A stretch of DNA of 64,000 nt from contig NC_040032.1 of NCBI RefSeq assembly GCF_000972845.2, forward strand, positions 21,810,248 through 21,874,247, in the 5' to 3' direction. Both the position numbers and the translations under genes were made by a program. Below are positions 21,886 through 35,491 of the stretch, one piece after another; the stretch's first letter is position 1, and each line of letters begins with the position of its first letter. The notes beneath the pieces were generated by a model. The model had not been told where the DNA came from. It was given only the letters and a program-made list of their open reading frames with translations, and did not search any database. The DNA comes from Larimichthys crocea. Lineage: Eukaryota > Chordata > Actinopteri > Sciaenidae.

Positions 21886-24800
21886 GACCAAACTGCCAAA
21901 CTCGAGGCTCTGAAGCGGTTGTCCTCAAACCAATGGGTGACGTCAGGGTGGGTTTACACAGCAACACTGATATGACCAAAGTTTCTTAATCTGTATCAGT
22001 CATAATCACAGGCTAACACTCATCTCAATCTCACTCATCAGAACAATCTTCCTCTTCAGTAGTTGTGATCCAGGTTTGTTGACAGAAAGCCATTCACAGT
22101 CAACAAGCGGCTTTGTAATGAAGTCCTCTGTTGTTTTTTCATTAACGGCTGCAATGCTAATTACCATTTGAGGGACCATAAAATGAAGTTAACAGCAAGT
22201 GTTATCCTCACAACCTCTTCCAAATGTTTTCTTGCTGGGTCTCGAGTTTAAACTCTGCATTATTCTGCAATCATGCGACACGAGTCTTTCACAGCAGTGA
22301 CATAAGTGCTCTCATGTTGTATTGATTTATGTTGCAGTCACAGCATAACACTGTATGACACATCCTTAAAATGGAACGAATGATGAAACGTGTACGTCAC
22401 AGACATAATGGCGTAAACATGTATCTACTTTGGATCGGCAGATCAGAGGGTTAGTGTAGGCTGGCTGATGGACACGTAAAAGCAAAGTGAGGCTGACCTT
22501 CAGTCCCTTTTTACTTCCTTTCCATAACTCCCAGAGGAGCTGGAGCTTTCTTGCCGTGTTGTCGTGTTTCATTGTGAGTGTGTGTTAGTGCATAATGAGA
22601 CAGTGTCAGGCTTTAAAATCGGTCTCGTCTCAGATTACATTTGTTGCTCTGTCCTCGCTTTGTAGAGCTCTCTGCTTACGACCGCCTAGGAGAAGCTTCA
22701 CCCATATCAAACACAACTTATCCAAAGCCAGCCGGTCTCTTTCCCTTTGTTGTTTCATCCATTTATTCAGTCACTTTGTGTCTCAGAGTCTCAGAAGTAG
22801 TGAAGGTGTGAGTGTGCTGTCAGTGTTGCGCTCAGGAGTGTGTTCTCAGCTGAGTGTTGGTGCATCAGATGAGATGGTGTGAGGTTTTTAAAAGCAAAGT
22901 TTTTGGTCTCTCACTTCTTCTCAGTTCTGACTTCACCTTGAATGGCGTCATGCCGGTGTGATTTATTCTCCTGATAAACAACAACAATGTCTGAGTACTA
23001 AACAGGATAGTGTTGGATGTCATAGCATTCATTAAACCTTCAGTGTGGTAGAGGAAAAGGTGAAGGCCTTAATTTGTCTCTGAAATATGTGTTTCTCTGT
23101 GAAATAAAAGGCCAAATTGAGCCAAGAAATAGATAATAACCACAGAAGTATTAGGAAGTTTTAAACCACTTCAGTGACATTTGGCCATGTACTATTTGTG
23201 CTTCTGTATTTGGTAGTCCTTTATCAAAAAAGGTGTAATTGATCCGAGCAAGAGATTAGTAGAGATAAGTGCTGAATAATCACTTGTCATTGACATTTAT
23301 CTGCATTCATAGACATATATCTGTTCATAGAGATAGCAGCAGATAGCAGAAATGTGCCTCACATATGTTAATTCATGTTAATCTGACTCCAGAAGAAGTA
23401 TTGGCCTGGATATCCATTATCCGTTTCCTGAAGCCCAGAAACGTCAGCCGTGCCCCCAGAGGCTAAATCGTTTCAGTCGATAGCGGATAGGATAGTGCTG
23501 GAAACATGTTGACTGATATGCCTGGTGTTGTGTGTGCTTTTTTTTTAAATTGTTGAGTTGAAAACAGCCAGAAACAGGTAATTAATAATGCAAACTCTGC
23601 CAAAAACCACATAACTAACGTCAGAGACAGAGGTTTGCCGTTGAACTTTAAAATTCCCAGTGTAACTTTAATGACGGAAAAAAAATCATCTTACTCCTCT
23701 GACAGTATCATATAGATTCTGTGTAATCTTGTTCCAGCTCTGCGTTGAAGCTACAAGATGTTTACACTGACTGAGTTTGTGGGGTTTTTTATGGCTCTGT
23801 GAAACAGAAACATCCTACACGTCCTTGAGCATTATCTGGACATTTTTTGCAGAATCTCCATTAGAATTTAGAAACTTGGTTTAAACAAAGCCTGATCTCA
23901 CACTGTGACTTTGAAATGATAGGTGGATTGCAGCTTGTCGAGGTGTTAAAATATAATTTACTGTATATGTTGTCAATAGCAACAGAAAAGTAATTTAAGT
24001 CTATATTCATTGTTTCCCCCCCAAGCAAGTCAAGGGATATTTCGAGTTATTACCAAGCAGCAACATCTGTAGCTGTGAAGTGAAGTCAAAAACTAGATAA
24101 AAAGTAATGGCCACATGAGGCTGGCTTCGAAAATGAATTTCCATAAGTCCCCATATTAAAATGCCCAACTTGACAGCATGTATACAGCCTGGTACAAAAA
24201 ACAGTTTAGGTCTCAATAGCTAGTTTCTATGTTCACAACAACTGTACCGAAGCTTACCAATTTTAATTTGAGTCTTAGTGCATAATTAAGATGGTTTGTT
24301 TAAGCAACCAGGCTTCATTCAGCCTGCCTCACCTCCACCCACAATTTACGCCATTGTCCATTTTCATCCTACGTTCTCCCATCAAAGATCTATTTTTAGC
24401 TTGTCATCGTCTCGTCTTAGTCATGGAAAAGAGGTTGATTTTCCTTCTATTTGAAGCCAAAATGCTGTGAAACGGTCTGTAAGGGTAGTAAAGAGAGAAG
24501 TAAAATAACACCACAAAACAAACAGTGCTACTTGACTTACATGTAACAAAAACATAAAATGCATTCACAACATTTGTAGCCGCCTCGAGTTGTAGTTTTT
24601 ATCTGGCGAAACTTGAGAAACATGTGGAAAGCGTAGGAACAAAGACATTAAGTAAATAAGTGAATAAACACAACTGCAGATGCTTTCTGCAAAGGTTTAA
24701 TGGTTTAATGAGTGTGGACATTATGTGACTTGTATGCTATGGCCTCCTGAATCACCAGATTTTAATCTAGTTGAATACCCATGGCAGACTTGGGAGCGAT

Positions 24801-25901
24801 GTTTTCCACACTGTTCAACACCTTACTGAGACACATTGTGTTTTTTAATTTAATCTTCCTTTCGTTTTCAACACATCTCTACATGTATGTGTATTTTTGC
24901 TCTGCGACAATTTGAACACTTGGCATTCTTAACATTGCGTGACAACGCTGCACTTACATTCATTTATAATTCACTCCACCGTCAAACTCAATATTCATTC
25001 AACAGTAATTCCCCAGAGAGTTGAATCACCACGATACCTGCAAACTGACACATTTTAGTGGGAATATACTGTGATGTGTGTGCATCATGAATACACACTA
25101 AAGATAAAGTAAAGGCATGTTTACATGATCTCATACATGTCTTACAAAAGTGATTTTGAGTACATTTGACTCCTGATGAGGATCTGTTGTACCGACAGAG
25201 AAGGTTCATGTGAGAAAAGAGACGTTTTACCTGAACGTCTTTAGAGAATCCAAAGAGATCTCTGCATGTAAAGACCAAGGCCAAAAAGCCAACGAACAAA
25301 CTCATCTGAGATGGACTAACAAATCCACGTTTTAAACTGTTTTTGGAAATCGGAAATAGACACTGTGTCCTCAGGGCTAAATGTATATTTTACAGTGTTA
25401 CAGTTATTTACAGTCAGCAGGAACGGACCTGATAAACAACCACAAACTGATTTGGTTTTACCATGTCACACTAAAGAAATATTGGTGAACACATTAGGCA
25501 AAAGTCTGCTAAAATTCAAGCTTCCCATCTCTATTTATGTATTCACTATTTTGCCTGGAAATAACCACTTTTACATGCCAAATAAACTTAAATGAGCCAA
25601 AGCTATGATGGTGGGAGTCTGCCAGAGAAATAGAGAGACAGGGTGGGCTGAACATTTAACTCCTTGACAGTTTCTGTTGGCATTTTATCTATCTGTCTCG
25701 TCTCTCACCCCACCACTCTGTGTAAAAATTGCACCATAACATATTGTGAGTGGGTATAAGTGGGCAGCCCTCCTGCCATTAGTGGCATTCACAGCAGCAA
25801 TACCATGCTGCACAGAAAAGCTTTGTAATTGAAACTGATTGGCTTTCAATTAGGTTTGGGATTTGGTACTTTCCTCTGGTGATTCTGGCAATTTCATGTG
25901 G

Positions 25902-25918
25902 GCAGCAGCAGCAGCAGC
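25902..25918. repeat. (CAG)n microsatellite
   Basis: Five CAG triplets. Confidence 0.85.
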
Positions 25919-27903
25919 GTCTCCTCTGACGTTCCCTGCTCCGGTTTTTACTGCAGCTCTATGAGTAATGAGGCTGAAACATGAGCCATAGAAATCAATA
26001 AAGGGCTCCTGCTGTGGACGCTGACAAGTTGTTTTTTTCTTTGTTTAATTTAGTGAAAAGTCTGGCTGCTTTGATCAGCACTTTCAAACCTCAACAGAGC
26101 AAAAGCAATCTCTCACTTATTCGTGAGATACACACTGTTAGGTCGTGATGAATTACAGGTAATAAGTCCTGTAACTGTTACTGTAATGTCACTGTAAAAC
26201 GATCAGCTGTAAAATAGCTGCAATACAAAGACAACGAGGACAACAGACACTATAACTGTAAGTTACTGCCAGCAAACGAAAATAATTCAGTTGGGAGCAA
26301 CATGGAATGACATTTTGATGGCGTCTTGCTTCCTCAGTGCAAAGTGTAATGAACCAAAACTGAATTGTGTAGCAGAGCGGTGTACTTATTAATCACATTT
26401 ACCCCCCATTTGGGTACAAAATTCCAAGCTGCATGAAGTAAACTATTCACTTCCAGGGCTTGGTTTGTAGTTAATATTAGTATAAGGGTTTGCAAGTTGT
26501 TCATGATCATCATTGTAGAGGTTGTCTCACAATGCTCCACGTTCACAGGCCACTTAGGGTATTTCTTATTTTGACTTGTGCTCATTGAATTCGTTCAATC
26601 TTCTTGTGAAAACCCAGTGGATCGCAATTTCCTATTGTCAAGAAAATCCCATTAAAAGACACCAAGAATGAATTGATCATTCTTAAATATATAGAATTTA
26701 TTCCTCTAGAGCAGCTTTTATCAACAATGGCAATGTGATCATCGTGGCAGTCATGTGCAGCTTCGTAGCCTATGCCAATATTTCAGCCACTAGATAGCTA
26801 GGCTTTGCTGCTCGCTTACTGCTGGCACTTTTGCACACTCACTTGCTCTTGTTGCTGGCGTTGACCTTTCAAACTAATAAAATACCCTACATCCTCGCTG
26901 GTTAGTAGAGGATGAGTTTGGCCTCTCATAACTCCACACGCATCAGGTGTTAATAAAAGGGAACAACACACGACATTCGCTGATCCTGACACTGTGACAC
27001 GAGAAAAAAAAAAGAAAAAAAAAGCTCATTTGAGTGACAGTTGTCAGTGAACTACAGCTAACTCTACTAAAAGTCTTAGAGGGTTAAATTGGATATGTTG
27101 ACACATATAGAGGAATGGCTCCCATAGAAGTAACTTTAATTAAAATGAAATTTAACTAACTAGTTATACAACCACTGTGCAGTACATTATAATCACAGTA
27201 ATAGGCATGTGCTACTGCAATACTACAATCTTTAAAACCCATGGTTTTCTAAGCTTAATGCAGAGCCCATTATAGTTAATCTTGTTTACCTGCTGCTCAG
27301 TGTATTTATAATACTACTGCAAGTGCACTGTTCAGAGTGTCGTCACATATGTTGCAACTTCATTTTCTTGGCCTTGTCAGCTGATTATTCTTCATTTTTA
27401 ACATATTAAGCTTGAAGTGTTTGGTTATTCATACACATTTTCAGATGAGCGCAATGCACATGCATACTTTGCTGGAAATTTTATACCTTGTTTTAAGAGA
27501 TCTCTTTTGGGAACTTAAAAATATGTAAATGTGCAGCCGTGTCAGTACTGGTTTTCACTTGCATGAGTTTGTATTGGTACTGAGCTTTAAAATTCAAGCA
27601 ATCATCAGCCACTGTGGCCATTTGCTTTTCTTATTTTTTCAAAAGAAATTTTTAATATGGCCTTTGGGTTAAATTCTTTCTATTTTTCTTTAAAGAAGGT
27701 CCATAAATGGAACGAGGACAAATCTTTGTCAATGTCCCTTTTATGTGTTCAGAAAGTTCAATCTGAAATAAATAGAATTTCAATTGAGAAATGTTAATTA
27801 GAAAATACCATGTTGAATTTTTAACCATTCTTTTCAGTTTCACTGTCAATGCAGTGTTACGACCTAGCTCATGAAGGAAAAGGAAAGCAACATAATACCA
27901 GAG

Positions 27904-27972
27904 GTTTTAACCCTAACCCCAACCAGATGTTTTTGGTAAAAACAGTTATCTTTTAACTCTAACCCTAACCCA
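27904..27972. repeat. Short interstitial telomere-like words
   Basis: TTTTAACCCTAACCCCAACC and AACTCTAACCCTAACCC occur about 35 bp apart. Each holds only two to three TAACCC units. This is too short for a former chromosome end and is more likely a dispersed repeat remnant. Confidence 0.6.
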
Positions 27973-30900
27973 TAAGAGGATTCTTTAAGAGCTACAAATA
28001 AATGCCTAAGACAAACTGAAAATGGAAAGAAAAACCTTTGTCCAACTAGTAAAAACCAAAAACATTCAAAACAGCAGCCCAAAATGAGTTGATTCTAAAC
28101 AAATAAGGCATTAGGGTCTACATCATTAACAAGGTAGATAGCAAGTACCTCAGTACTAATATTCAGCAGGTTAATACAGATATTAACATTTATTCATCTG
28201 ACATATCAAATAACGAAAGGCACATTGGCAGGCAAGCATATAATACTGTCAGGCTGGCAAACCTTTTATAATTTCCGTCCCTAAAATTGCATCCTTTGAA
28301 ATGGATAGCTGGACCGGGTTGCCACTCCAATCAGGATCCTCGGCTAATCAGACAGGAGCAGCAAATTAGGATGGGCCTCACGCCTCACCAGCTGGAGCCA
28401 ATTTCGGCATACGTAAAACATCACAAGGAGGGTTAACACATGGAGTGTGCATCGGCTGCAGTCTTAAGAGAGCTTTGAAAACAGCTGTAATGCTTTGAAT
28501 TTGGTGGCACACTGTAACCTCGATGTGTTCAAGCCTCAGTATATTTTTTTCATACATTTAACTAGATGGAGTGTTGAGTAATTATTTTAGACCATCATCA
28601 TCTTCTTTTTTGTGAATCTCTCTTTGATAGCTATGTTTCAAGAATTCTCCAACCTAGAAACTTCATAAGAAACTATGTATTTTTAGAAAACACAACTCTT
28701 AAAGACAGGCTGTCTGAAGAAAAGAAAGGACATGGTTGTTGTAAGGTGAGATGCAGGGTGGCAAGTTACTAAGTGAGGAAGACAAAACATCAAGCTAGCA
28801 GCTGTGCTTCCTCTTTAAGCACCAGCACAAGACGGCTTTCACAAAATAAAGCCTCACATGTCATAGCTTTGATTACACCATGGTATGTTTTTATATATGT
28901 TTGAAGAAATAAACTTAATTCCAATTCTTCATCTTTCTCAATGTCAGATGAGAAGACAAATAATTGTATAAATATAGAAAACAAAGACAACTGTGTCTAA
29001 GTAAAAGGGCTTAATAATGACAGAGTTTAGTGTATGTGATGTCACCTATAGGTGTCTGAAGGGACATTTTGAACACCCACCTGGAAGTCACTGAGGCCAG
29101 AGAATAATTTGGTGAAAAGAAAAGAAAGGAGCTGAGATGGGATTTCGAAGTGCCAGCCACCATGACTGAGTGAGACCCCGGTCAGTCTAGTCTAAATATC
29201 CTCTTAATGGAACAATAACTCTCAAAAATCACCACTTCTTGTTCCTTTTCCAACTTTCCAACTTATTCCCTTTCCAAAAGTACTGCAGCTTCACCTTTAG
29301 ACCTTAATTAGGATTTGAGCATGATATATAGTTGCTTTGTACAGTCTGTTGGGATCTTTGTCCCTGAAGAGTACATGTACAGTGGACAGAGTGTACTCAC
29401 TGAAGGAGCTCCAGCAGTCTTTGGCTCAGTGACCTAGTTGCATAAAGCACCAGGAGGGTAAATGCTCCCTAACCACATCCAAACTTGTCTCATTCTGCTT
29501 GTTAAGTTCTGGCGTCTGGCAGTGCTAGCGGGAAAGATAAGTCGACAGGGACACAATGTGACTGCTTTCTCTGACTCAGGAGTGCAGTTACATTTTAAGA
29601 GAAGAAGTTCTGGGCGAATCAGCATGTCATCCAATAGTAGCCATGGGTGAACTCAGCTGTTGAAAAAGAAGGGCAAAGTGAATGACTGCCTGAAGGGTCA
29701 CCTAACTTATTCAGCTTGCTTCGCTTAGCCTGAGTGAATTCATTGGTTTGTCTGTGGAAGTGGATGTCAACAAAATCCTCCACCTACGCTTACTCATGTT
29801 GGTCATAAATGACAAATACAGACAGCAGCAACAAATGGAAGCTGTGTTTTCCTATTTTGGCAGAAATATGAGATTAAGCGTATATGGACTGCAGACACAT
29901 AAAAGAAGCTTTAAGAAGATGTCAAGTCCAACCTAATATAGTATGGAATTGAGACAGCATTAGTGTGAAATTGTTCCATGCAGAAACACTGGGTAAACAC
30001 TAAACACCAGCACACAGTTCATGTTCTCTGTGGGGAGATCCAGAGAGGGGCTCTCTCCTCCTGATCCTGTCAACCATGTCCGGCAGCAGAAAATGACGAG
30101 GAGGAGGTTGATGAAGGCTGCAGCCACATCATGCAGAGCCGAGCTGATCTGCTTTGCTGTGGCTCTGACTGAAGGAGTGCCATGTCTTCCACTGGGGACC
30201 CAGAAGCTTCTCATGTAACTCAAAAAGGAGAGGGATTTAGCTTAGGTTGCTTTTGGTTTTTTAAAGTGGGCTATGTATTATAGGCTTTGTTTAGAGGGGG
30301 GGTGTTTTAGTTTAGTCTTTAAGGGTTATGAGACTTTGCAGGAACAATGTTTCTCCTAGTTTTGTGGCTCCTCAACCAATCTAATTAAAGGACAGACGAG
30401 GAGAAGGGGGATAGGGAAATGCTTTCAATGAAAGATGGAAGCAGAGCTTACTGGAGCTCATTCTCTGAAGGATTCAACAGAGAAGAGATGCTTTGGTTAG
30501 AGAGATGGTCACATGGGCTCTGAGGTGAAGAGAGTGAATGTTAATAAAAGTGTGCGTGGAAAATAAAAATGAAGACAAAAGTCGGAAAGGAGTCTATTCA
30601 GCACATGACGGACAAGGGAGAATTTAAAAACACTGTCCTTTCTTTTTTGGAACTTTTACTTCAAGGTGAAAAAATAACCTGAGATCAAAAGAGAGGACAA
30701 AATAAAATTGAGGTGAATCATTTGTGCTGCTGGAAAAAAAAAAATGTACTTCAGACATCTTGAAGTCTGTGAGAGTAATGTGGGTTGTTGTCACGGAGAA
30801 TGCATTCTGCAGAATAATAAGAGCAGGAAAAGACGTGAGGAAGAGGTCTAGACACAACTTAAGGATGAGGCACGACCTTGAGCTTTCATCTTTAGTAAGA

Positions 30901-31782
30901 CACTACATGTTAAAGTTGAACATCAAAGCCACAATATGAAATGATCTATCAATCTGCACCACATTTCCACAAAACAGCCAGCAGAGTGACTCATGCACAT
31001 TTCAAAAGGAAAATGGTGAATGCTTTGTAGCTCATTTCATGAAACAGGACACTTACCCGACTGGAGCTCAGCCTTTTTTCAGTGTAGTTGAAGGGTGCTT
31101 TTAATACTCAAAGAATCTAGTAAGGGGAGAAGCAGGTATTGAAAGATGTCTTTAACTGCTTCATAAATATGGTCCATTAGCGCAATATGTTTGCCTGCAA
31201 ACCATGAGTGGATCCCATCCTCCTGTTTTAATGTGCATTTTCAATTTGCACTTAAAAAAGTTAATTTAATTATTATTATTTTAAAATAATCAGATTCAAA
31301 GTTGCATTAAAATGATCCACCAGTGCCACTGATGGGACTGATGTGTTGGTGACAGGCAATCCAAGGAGCAAGACAAAATAAAACACTAAACACCACTCTA
31401 ACCTTTCTCATAGAATACCCCCCAGATCAGGGAGAGTCAGCCCAATCCCTAAGTGTCTGAGGGCAGGGGCCATGGGTTTACCAAGCTTGGTAAACCTTGC
31501 TGGGCCATGACTTGTGCCCAGTGGTGGCACCTTCAACTTCAATGTATCTCTCTCCTTCAAGTTTTTTTTTTAAATTTATGTACTTAAAATAACATTTACT
31601 TAACATTCCCATGTGATTTTCTATTATTTCCCTCTGGGTTTTGTTTTGTCAATATTCCTGCTCATACATACATATTGTAAGTGTATCAATGATTGTGTAT
31701 GGCTGGTAAAAATATAGTGGAAAAGTTAGAAGTAAAAATAGAACAGAGAGTGACAGATAGAAAGAAAAAGAAGTGCGATGAT

Positions 31783-31830
31783 CTTAAAGCTGCAGTAGGC
31801 AACATTTGAACACACAAAGTTAAACCTTCT
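31783..31830 (+). repeat. Fragment of fish repeat starting TTAAAGCTGCAGTAGGCAAC
   Basis: The 20-mer TTAAAGCTGCAGTAGGCAAC is the start of a common teleost short repeat, usually followed by TTTTA. Similarity beyond about 31830 is not clear, so the copy appears truncated. Confidence 0.5.
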
Positions 31831-32077
31831 GGGTCTCTCCTAGCTTGTATTACTCTGCTAAGCCTCTCCCATCAAACCAACAAGGTGAAAGGCAGCAGAA
31901 GAAATATCTCTCTTAGGACTCACTCTCTGTGGCATGAGCCTCGCCAAGACCCCCCCGGTCCCTTCTTGCTTTGACTTATCTTCTCAAAGACGACCCTCCA
32001 GCAGATCTTGGCCTCAGGGCTTCAGGCTTCAGATGCAGCTGTGACACCGTTTAAGAGCAGGATGAGAGGCTAGTACA

Positions 32078-32078
<1 letters not shown>

Positions 32079-32117
<39 letters not shown>
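32079..32117. repeat. (CA)n microsatellite
   Basis: About 19 CA dinucleotides with one CC interruption at each edge. Confidence 0.95.
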
Positions 32118-32118
<1 letters not shown>

Positions 32119-33838
32119 ACCACAGTTCCCCCTGTAAAGTTAACCCCCATTTTAATCATCATGCCTGTGCCACTCGTCATTTTGAGTGCCATGGCATAAT
32201 GAGCCCAAAGCTCCACGTAGAGCCTGGACGTGTTCACACACATATTTTGAGAAAAGGTTAAACTTGTACTGAAGATATTGAGCTTGACTTGCATGAGGGA
32301 GAGGGGCTTTGCAGCAAGTGCACAAGCATTCATTGACACTGCATTAGAGACTCCTCCTGGCTCTGATTGAGTGTTCTCGTTAAGGTGTGGTGGATGTTGG
32401 CAAATGTTATGTTTGGTATAGAAAGCATTTTTGGAGCAACACTTTTCAAATTTTCAGCAAAATGTTATGAGTAGCACTGTTTTCCTGAGGTTGCAGGTTT
32501 ATAGGGTATTTTTGCTCAAAAAGTGTATTACTGTTGTGAAAGTTTTATTGTAAACTGCTGTTACAAGTGTCTTCTTGCAGCAGGAAACACAGCTTGTAAA
32601 TAACATTGACATGTTAAATGGATGGATAAAGAGTACCTTGACTGGAAAGTAATCCATTTTTGGATTTTCATGCAAAATAAATAATAAAAAAATATACTGT
32701 TTCTTACATAATCTATATGATGATCATTGTCTTGTTGTAGCAGGAGATAGTTTTGGGAGATTAGGGATGTAAAATCTGTTTAAAACAGATTTGCTGCCTT
32801 TACCAAATCCACATATCTCCAATACAGTCCAGTCAGCTAGTTTTTAAATAAGTGTGTCTGTCTGCACCATCTTCAGGCAAACAGTGGGAGTCAGTAGTGA
32901 CAAGACCTCTTCTTCTAAATTAGGAGAAAATGAAAAAAAAATGCATGCAGAGAAAATCAATAATAAATTCTGGCATTCGTCTGGCAGTAAGTTGGGATTG
33001 TACAGGATTTGTAATAACCACAATGATTGGCAGGTGGAGATATTCAGTGCATGAATAATGTTCTACTGCAAGGCCATTCTTCTGCAATAAACCGGCTGAG
33101 ATAACTTTTGAGTTCTCAGACTCTTCTTCAAATTAGATCCCAGGGACCACCTGGAACTCCTGGGAGTTGGGCTGCTGCAGAGATGCTAATTGGACCTTGT
33201 CTTTTTCTCTCTCTGTCTTTCATCCATGCACCATCTTGTGTGGGATGATCAAGGTTTCAATTACAGCAGATTCATGGCATGTGGGAGCAGTAGGGCTAAT
33301 AATGATGCTTGTTTTAACAGGGGTCAGACAGGGAAAGAGTTCAAACAGAGAGAGATGATGAGAAACAGAAGCGACAAAAGAAATGTAAAAGTGCAGAAGA
33401 AGCAAAAATAGTCAGCTCCGACAGTGGCTGAAGATTAAAATCACAGTTCAGAACAATTAGGGCCGTTTTTCTACCATAATATCACACGTTCTAACATTGT
33501 CATCATAACTTCTTTTAAAAGAGATGTTCAACCTTAGAGCTGTACAGCTTCCTGAAGCCCATGCTGTCAGTCCGAATACAGTCAGCTGTCTTCATCATTT
33601 GCTCAGCTCAGCTCAGAGAAAGTGAAATGGAAGAGATTTTCTTACCTCTCTCACACACTCAAGAAACTAACAGCATGAAATTATGACTTAGAGCACAAGA
33701 AAGGGCAGAAATAAAGACGAGTCCGCGTTGAAAATGTCATCACTCTTTTATCTTTAGTGTGTTTAGCCACGTTAGTATAGTGGCTCGTGGACCACTTTGA
33801 TGGTATCTGAACAACTCTCAATGGATTGCCATGAAATG

Positions 33839-33851
33839 TATATATATACTG

Positions 33852-33897
<46 letters not shown>

Positions 33898-33904
33898 TGT
33901 GTGA
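33839..33904. repeat. Compound (TA)n(TG)n microsatellite
   Basis: A TATATATA..CTGTATATAT tract passes directly into about 19 TG units and an imperfect TTTGTGTGTG end. Confidence 0.95.
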
Positions 33905-33965
33905 GTTGTGATCTGACTTTTCAACCTGAAATGAAATAAGTAACCATAATTCAACCAATAAGTAC

Positions 33966-34010
33966 CCATCCATCCATTTACTGTAACCACTTATCCTTAT
34001 CAAGGTCACT
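33966..34010 (-). mobile_element. Short 3' tail fragment of a fish LINE/retroposon, reversed
   Basis: CATCCATCCATTTACTGTAA followed by CCACTTATCCTTATCAAGGTC is the reverse complement of the usual 3' end (GGATAAGCGGTTACAGATAA then TGGATGGATG) of a common fish retroposon. Only about 45 bp is recognisable. Confidence 0.5.
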
Positions 34011-34460
34011 AATGGGCACTAATGCACTGAGTCTGATGGTCAGTTTCTTTTCCTTTGGATCTATAATATTCTCTAACCAATGTACTATAAATATTAAGAG
34101 AGAGAGAGAGTAGGCTATGGTTGAGCAACATAGACAGTGAATTGGAGAGAGAGAGTTAAAGTTTCCTCATTTGTTTACATTTTTTATTTTTTATTTTTTT
34201 CAAGATTTTAAGGTTAAGCAGTGTTTGTTGTTTTGGGTATAGATGTGTAAGGTTTATAAGCGAAGATAATTCATGTATTTGAGAGTTTAAGGCTCAAATT
34301 AATATAATCTATATTTGAGTTCATTTACTAAAAATGCACACAGTTAACTGTATTTATGTTACACATTTATTATTTACATGTTTAAATATTTACAGCTTTA
34401 AAACAGGTAAAATATGAATCCGATTCTCCGATTCTCTCATGTTTACCTAGCTGCTCATTA

Positions 34461-35461
34461 GTTAGTTCAGTCACATGATGAGTTCAAACAAGGAAGTGAA
34501 ATTGTTATAAAGTGTGGAATTTAGTAAAATGTTGTTTAAGAAAAGGTCCCCATCTTTGTTCTGCTCTTTTCTTCTCTTGAAGAGTGATCCAACCACCACA
34601 CATCAAACCCTAACCTTACAGATGCATCACATCACACGTTATAATTAAAAAGACAAAAAAAAAAATAGGATTGCTAAAGCTAAAATGAGCGAACCAAGTT
34701 AATTCAGATCAAATTTTCTAACTAATACATGGCTATATATATACGTAACATGTATGATTTAATATGTTCAAAATACATTTTCTAAATTCATATTATTGTT
34801 TTCTGTTTCCATTTTCCATCAGTGCTTTTTAAAAAACAGCAGTCAAGAGCACCAAATTCCACCTATGTAGGTTATTCTACATATGTGTTACTTTCAGGAA
34901 TACCTGGCATATTTCTTATGTTGTAAAGACGCTACATGTCATACATAAATCTTGAGTCATACATAAATACTCCAGGACCACATTGTCGCTTACAGGTTCA
35001 CATAGTCACAGATAACTATCTATGACCCATCTTTCATTTTAATGTAAGCTTAGAACCAGTCCTAGGGAGACACCTCTTCCTTACTACCAACAGCATCCAT
35101 CAATCCATCCCATCATTCCCATCCTTTGTAAAATCATGGAAAGCTATATCTAATCTCGTCTGTGGCCCAGAAGTATGGATGGTGCACCACAGATTATTTC
35201 AAATGTCATTACTAGACAGAGTTCAGCTTTTAACTTGGTGAAGACACAGCCTTTCACAAAGACTCATTGATCTTAGGGTTGATGGTATGTGTCAGTCTGT
35301 AGTTGAAATGGTCTTAGTTGGCCTTCTTCAGAAATCAGACCTTTTGAGTGAAGCCTTAGAGTATTTGGCATGTGGCAAAAGTAGTAATTTGGAGATCAGT
35401 TATGATAAGACTATAGAAATGATCATTTGTGTCAAGCAAAAAAGCCTGTGGCGTTTGAAAG
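34461..35461 (+). mobile_element. L2-like LINE relic, copy before the gap (ends at the Ns)
   Basis: The LINE part starts near 35080 with remnants of CKIMESYI (the KI.E region of L2-type RT). It continues as SSAFNLV..QPFTK, which follows the L2 motif-A region FSSAFNTVQPH. It then reads LIDLRVDG after a frameshift, and in the next part MVLVGLLQKSDLLSEALEYL, LEISYDKTIEMIICVK, the strand after the YADD site (YADD itself is lost). In working members this is the reverse transcriptase that copies the element RNA at the target site. The segment stops abruptly at the N run. Its first 125 bp and last 264 bp recur after the gap (35492-35879). The 34586-35080 part is AT-rich and unassigned. Confidence 0.7.
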
Positions 35462-35491
35462 NNNNNNNNNNNNNNNNNNNNNNNNNNNNNN
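35462..35491. other. Assembly gap (30 N)
   Basis: Thirty unknown bases. The flanks on the two sides share sequence (see neighbouring entries), so the true distance is unknown and the duplicate may be artificial. Confidence 0.99.

Larger units (their letters stand above)
21886..31782. other. Long unique non-coding stretch with CNE-like blocks
   Basis: No gene or clear mobile element was recognised in nearly 10 kb. Simple sequence: CAG run (25902-25918), A runs (27003-27023), and TAACCCTAACCCC-like words (27904-27972). CNE-like unique blocks: about 25750-26010 (GTAATTGAAACTGATTGGC, TTTCAATTAGGTTTGGG) and about 28290-28430 (CGGCTAATCAGACAGGAGCA). A GC-richer patch at about 30019-30210 has overlapping open frames on both strands without a recognisable domain. 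Confidence 0.5.
31831..34460. other. Non-coding stretch, simple repeats only
   Basis: No gene was recognised. It holds CA and TA/TG microsatellites, a GA-rich segment (33335-33410), an AG run (34099-34111) and a possible LINE tail fragment at 33966. GGATTGCCATGAAATGT just before the TG repeat resembles a common fish repeat word. Confidence 0.55.

Noticed and set aside
27904..27972. Interstitial telomere or chromosome-fusion point
   Set aside because: Only two to three TAACCC units at each spot, too few for a former telomere.
30019..30210. Possible exon in a GC-richer patch with frames on both strands
   Set aside because: No recognisable protein motif; frames on both strands suggest composition effect.
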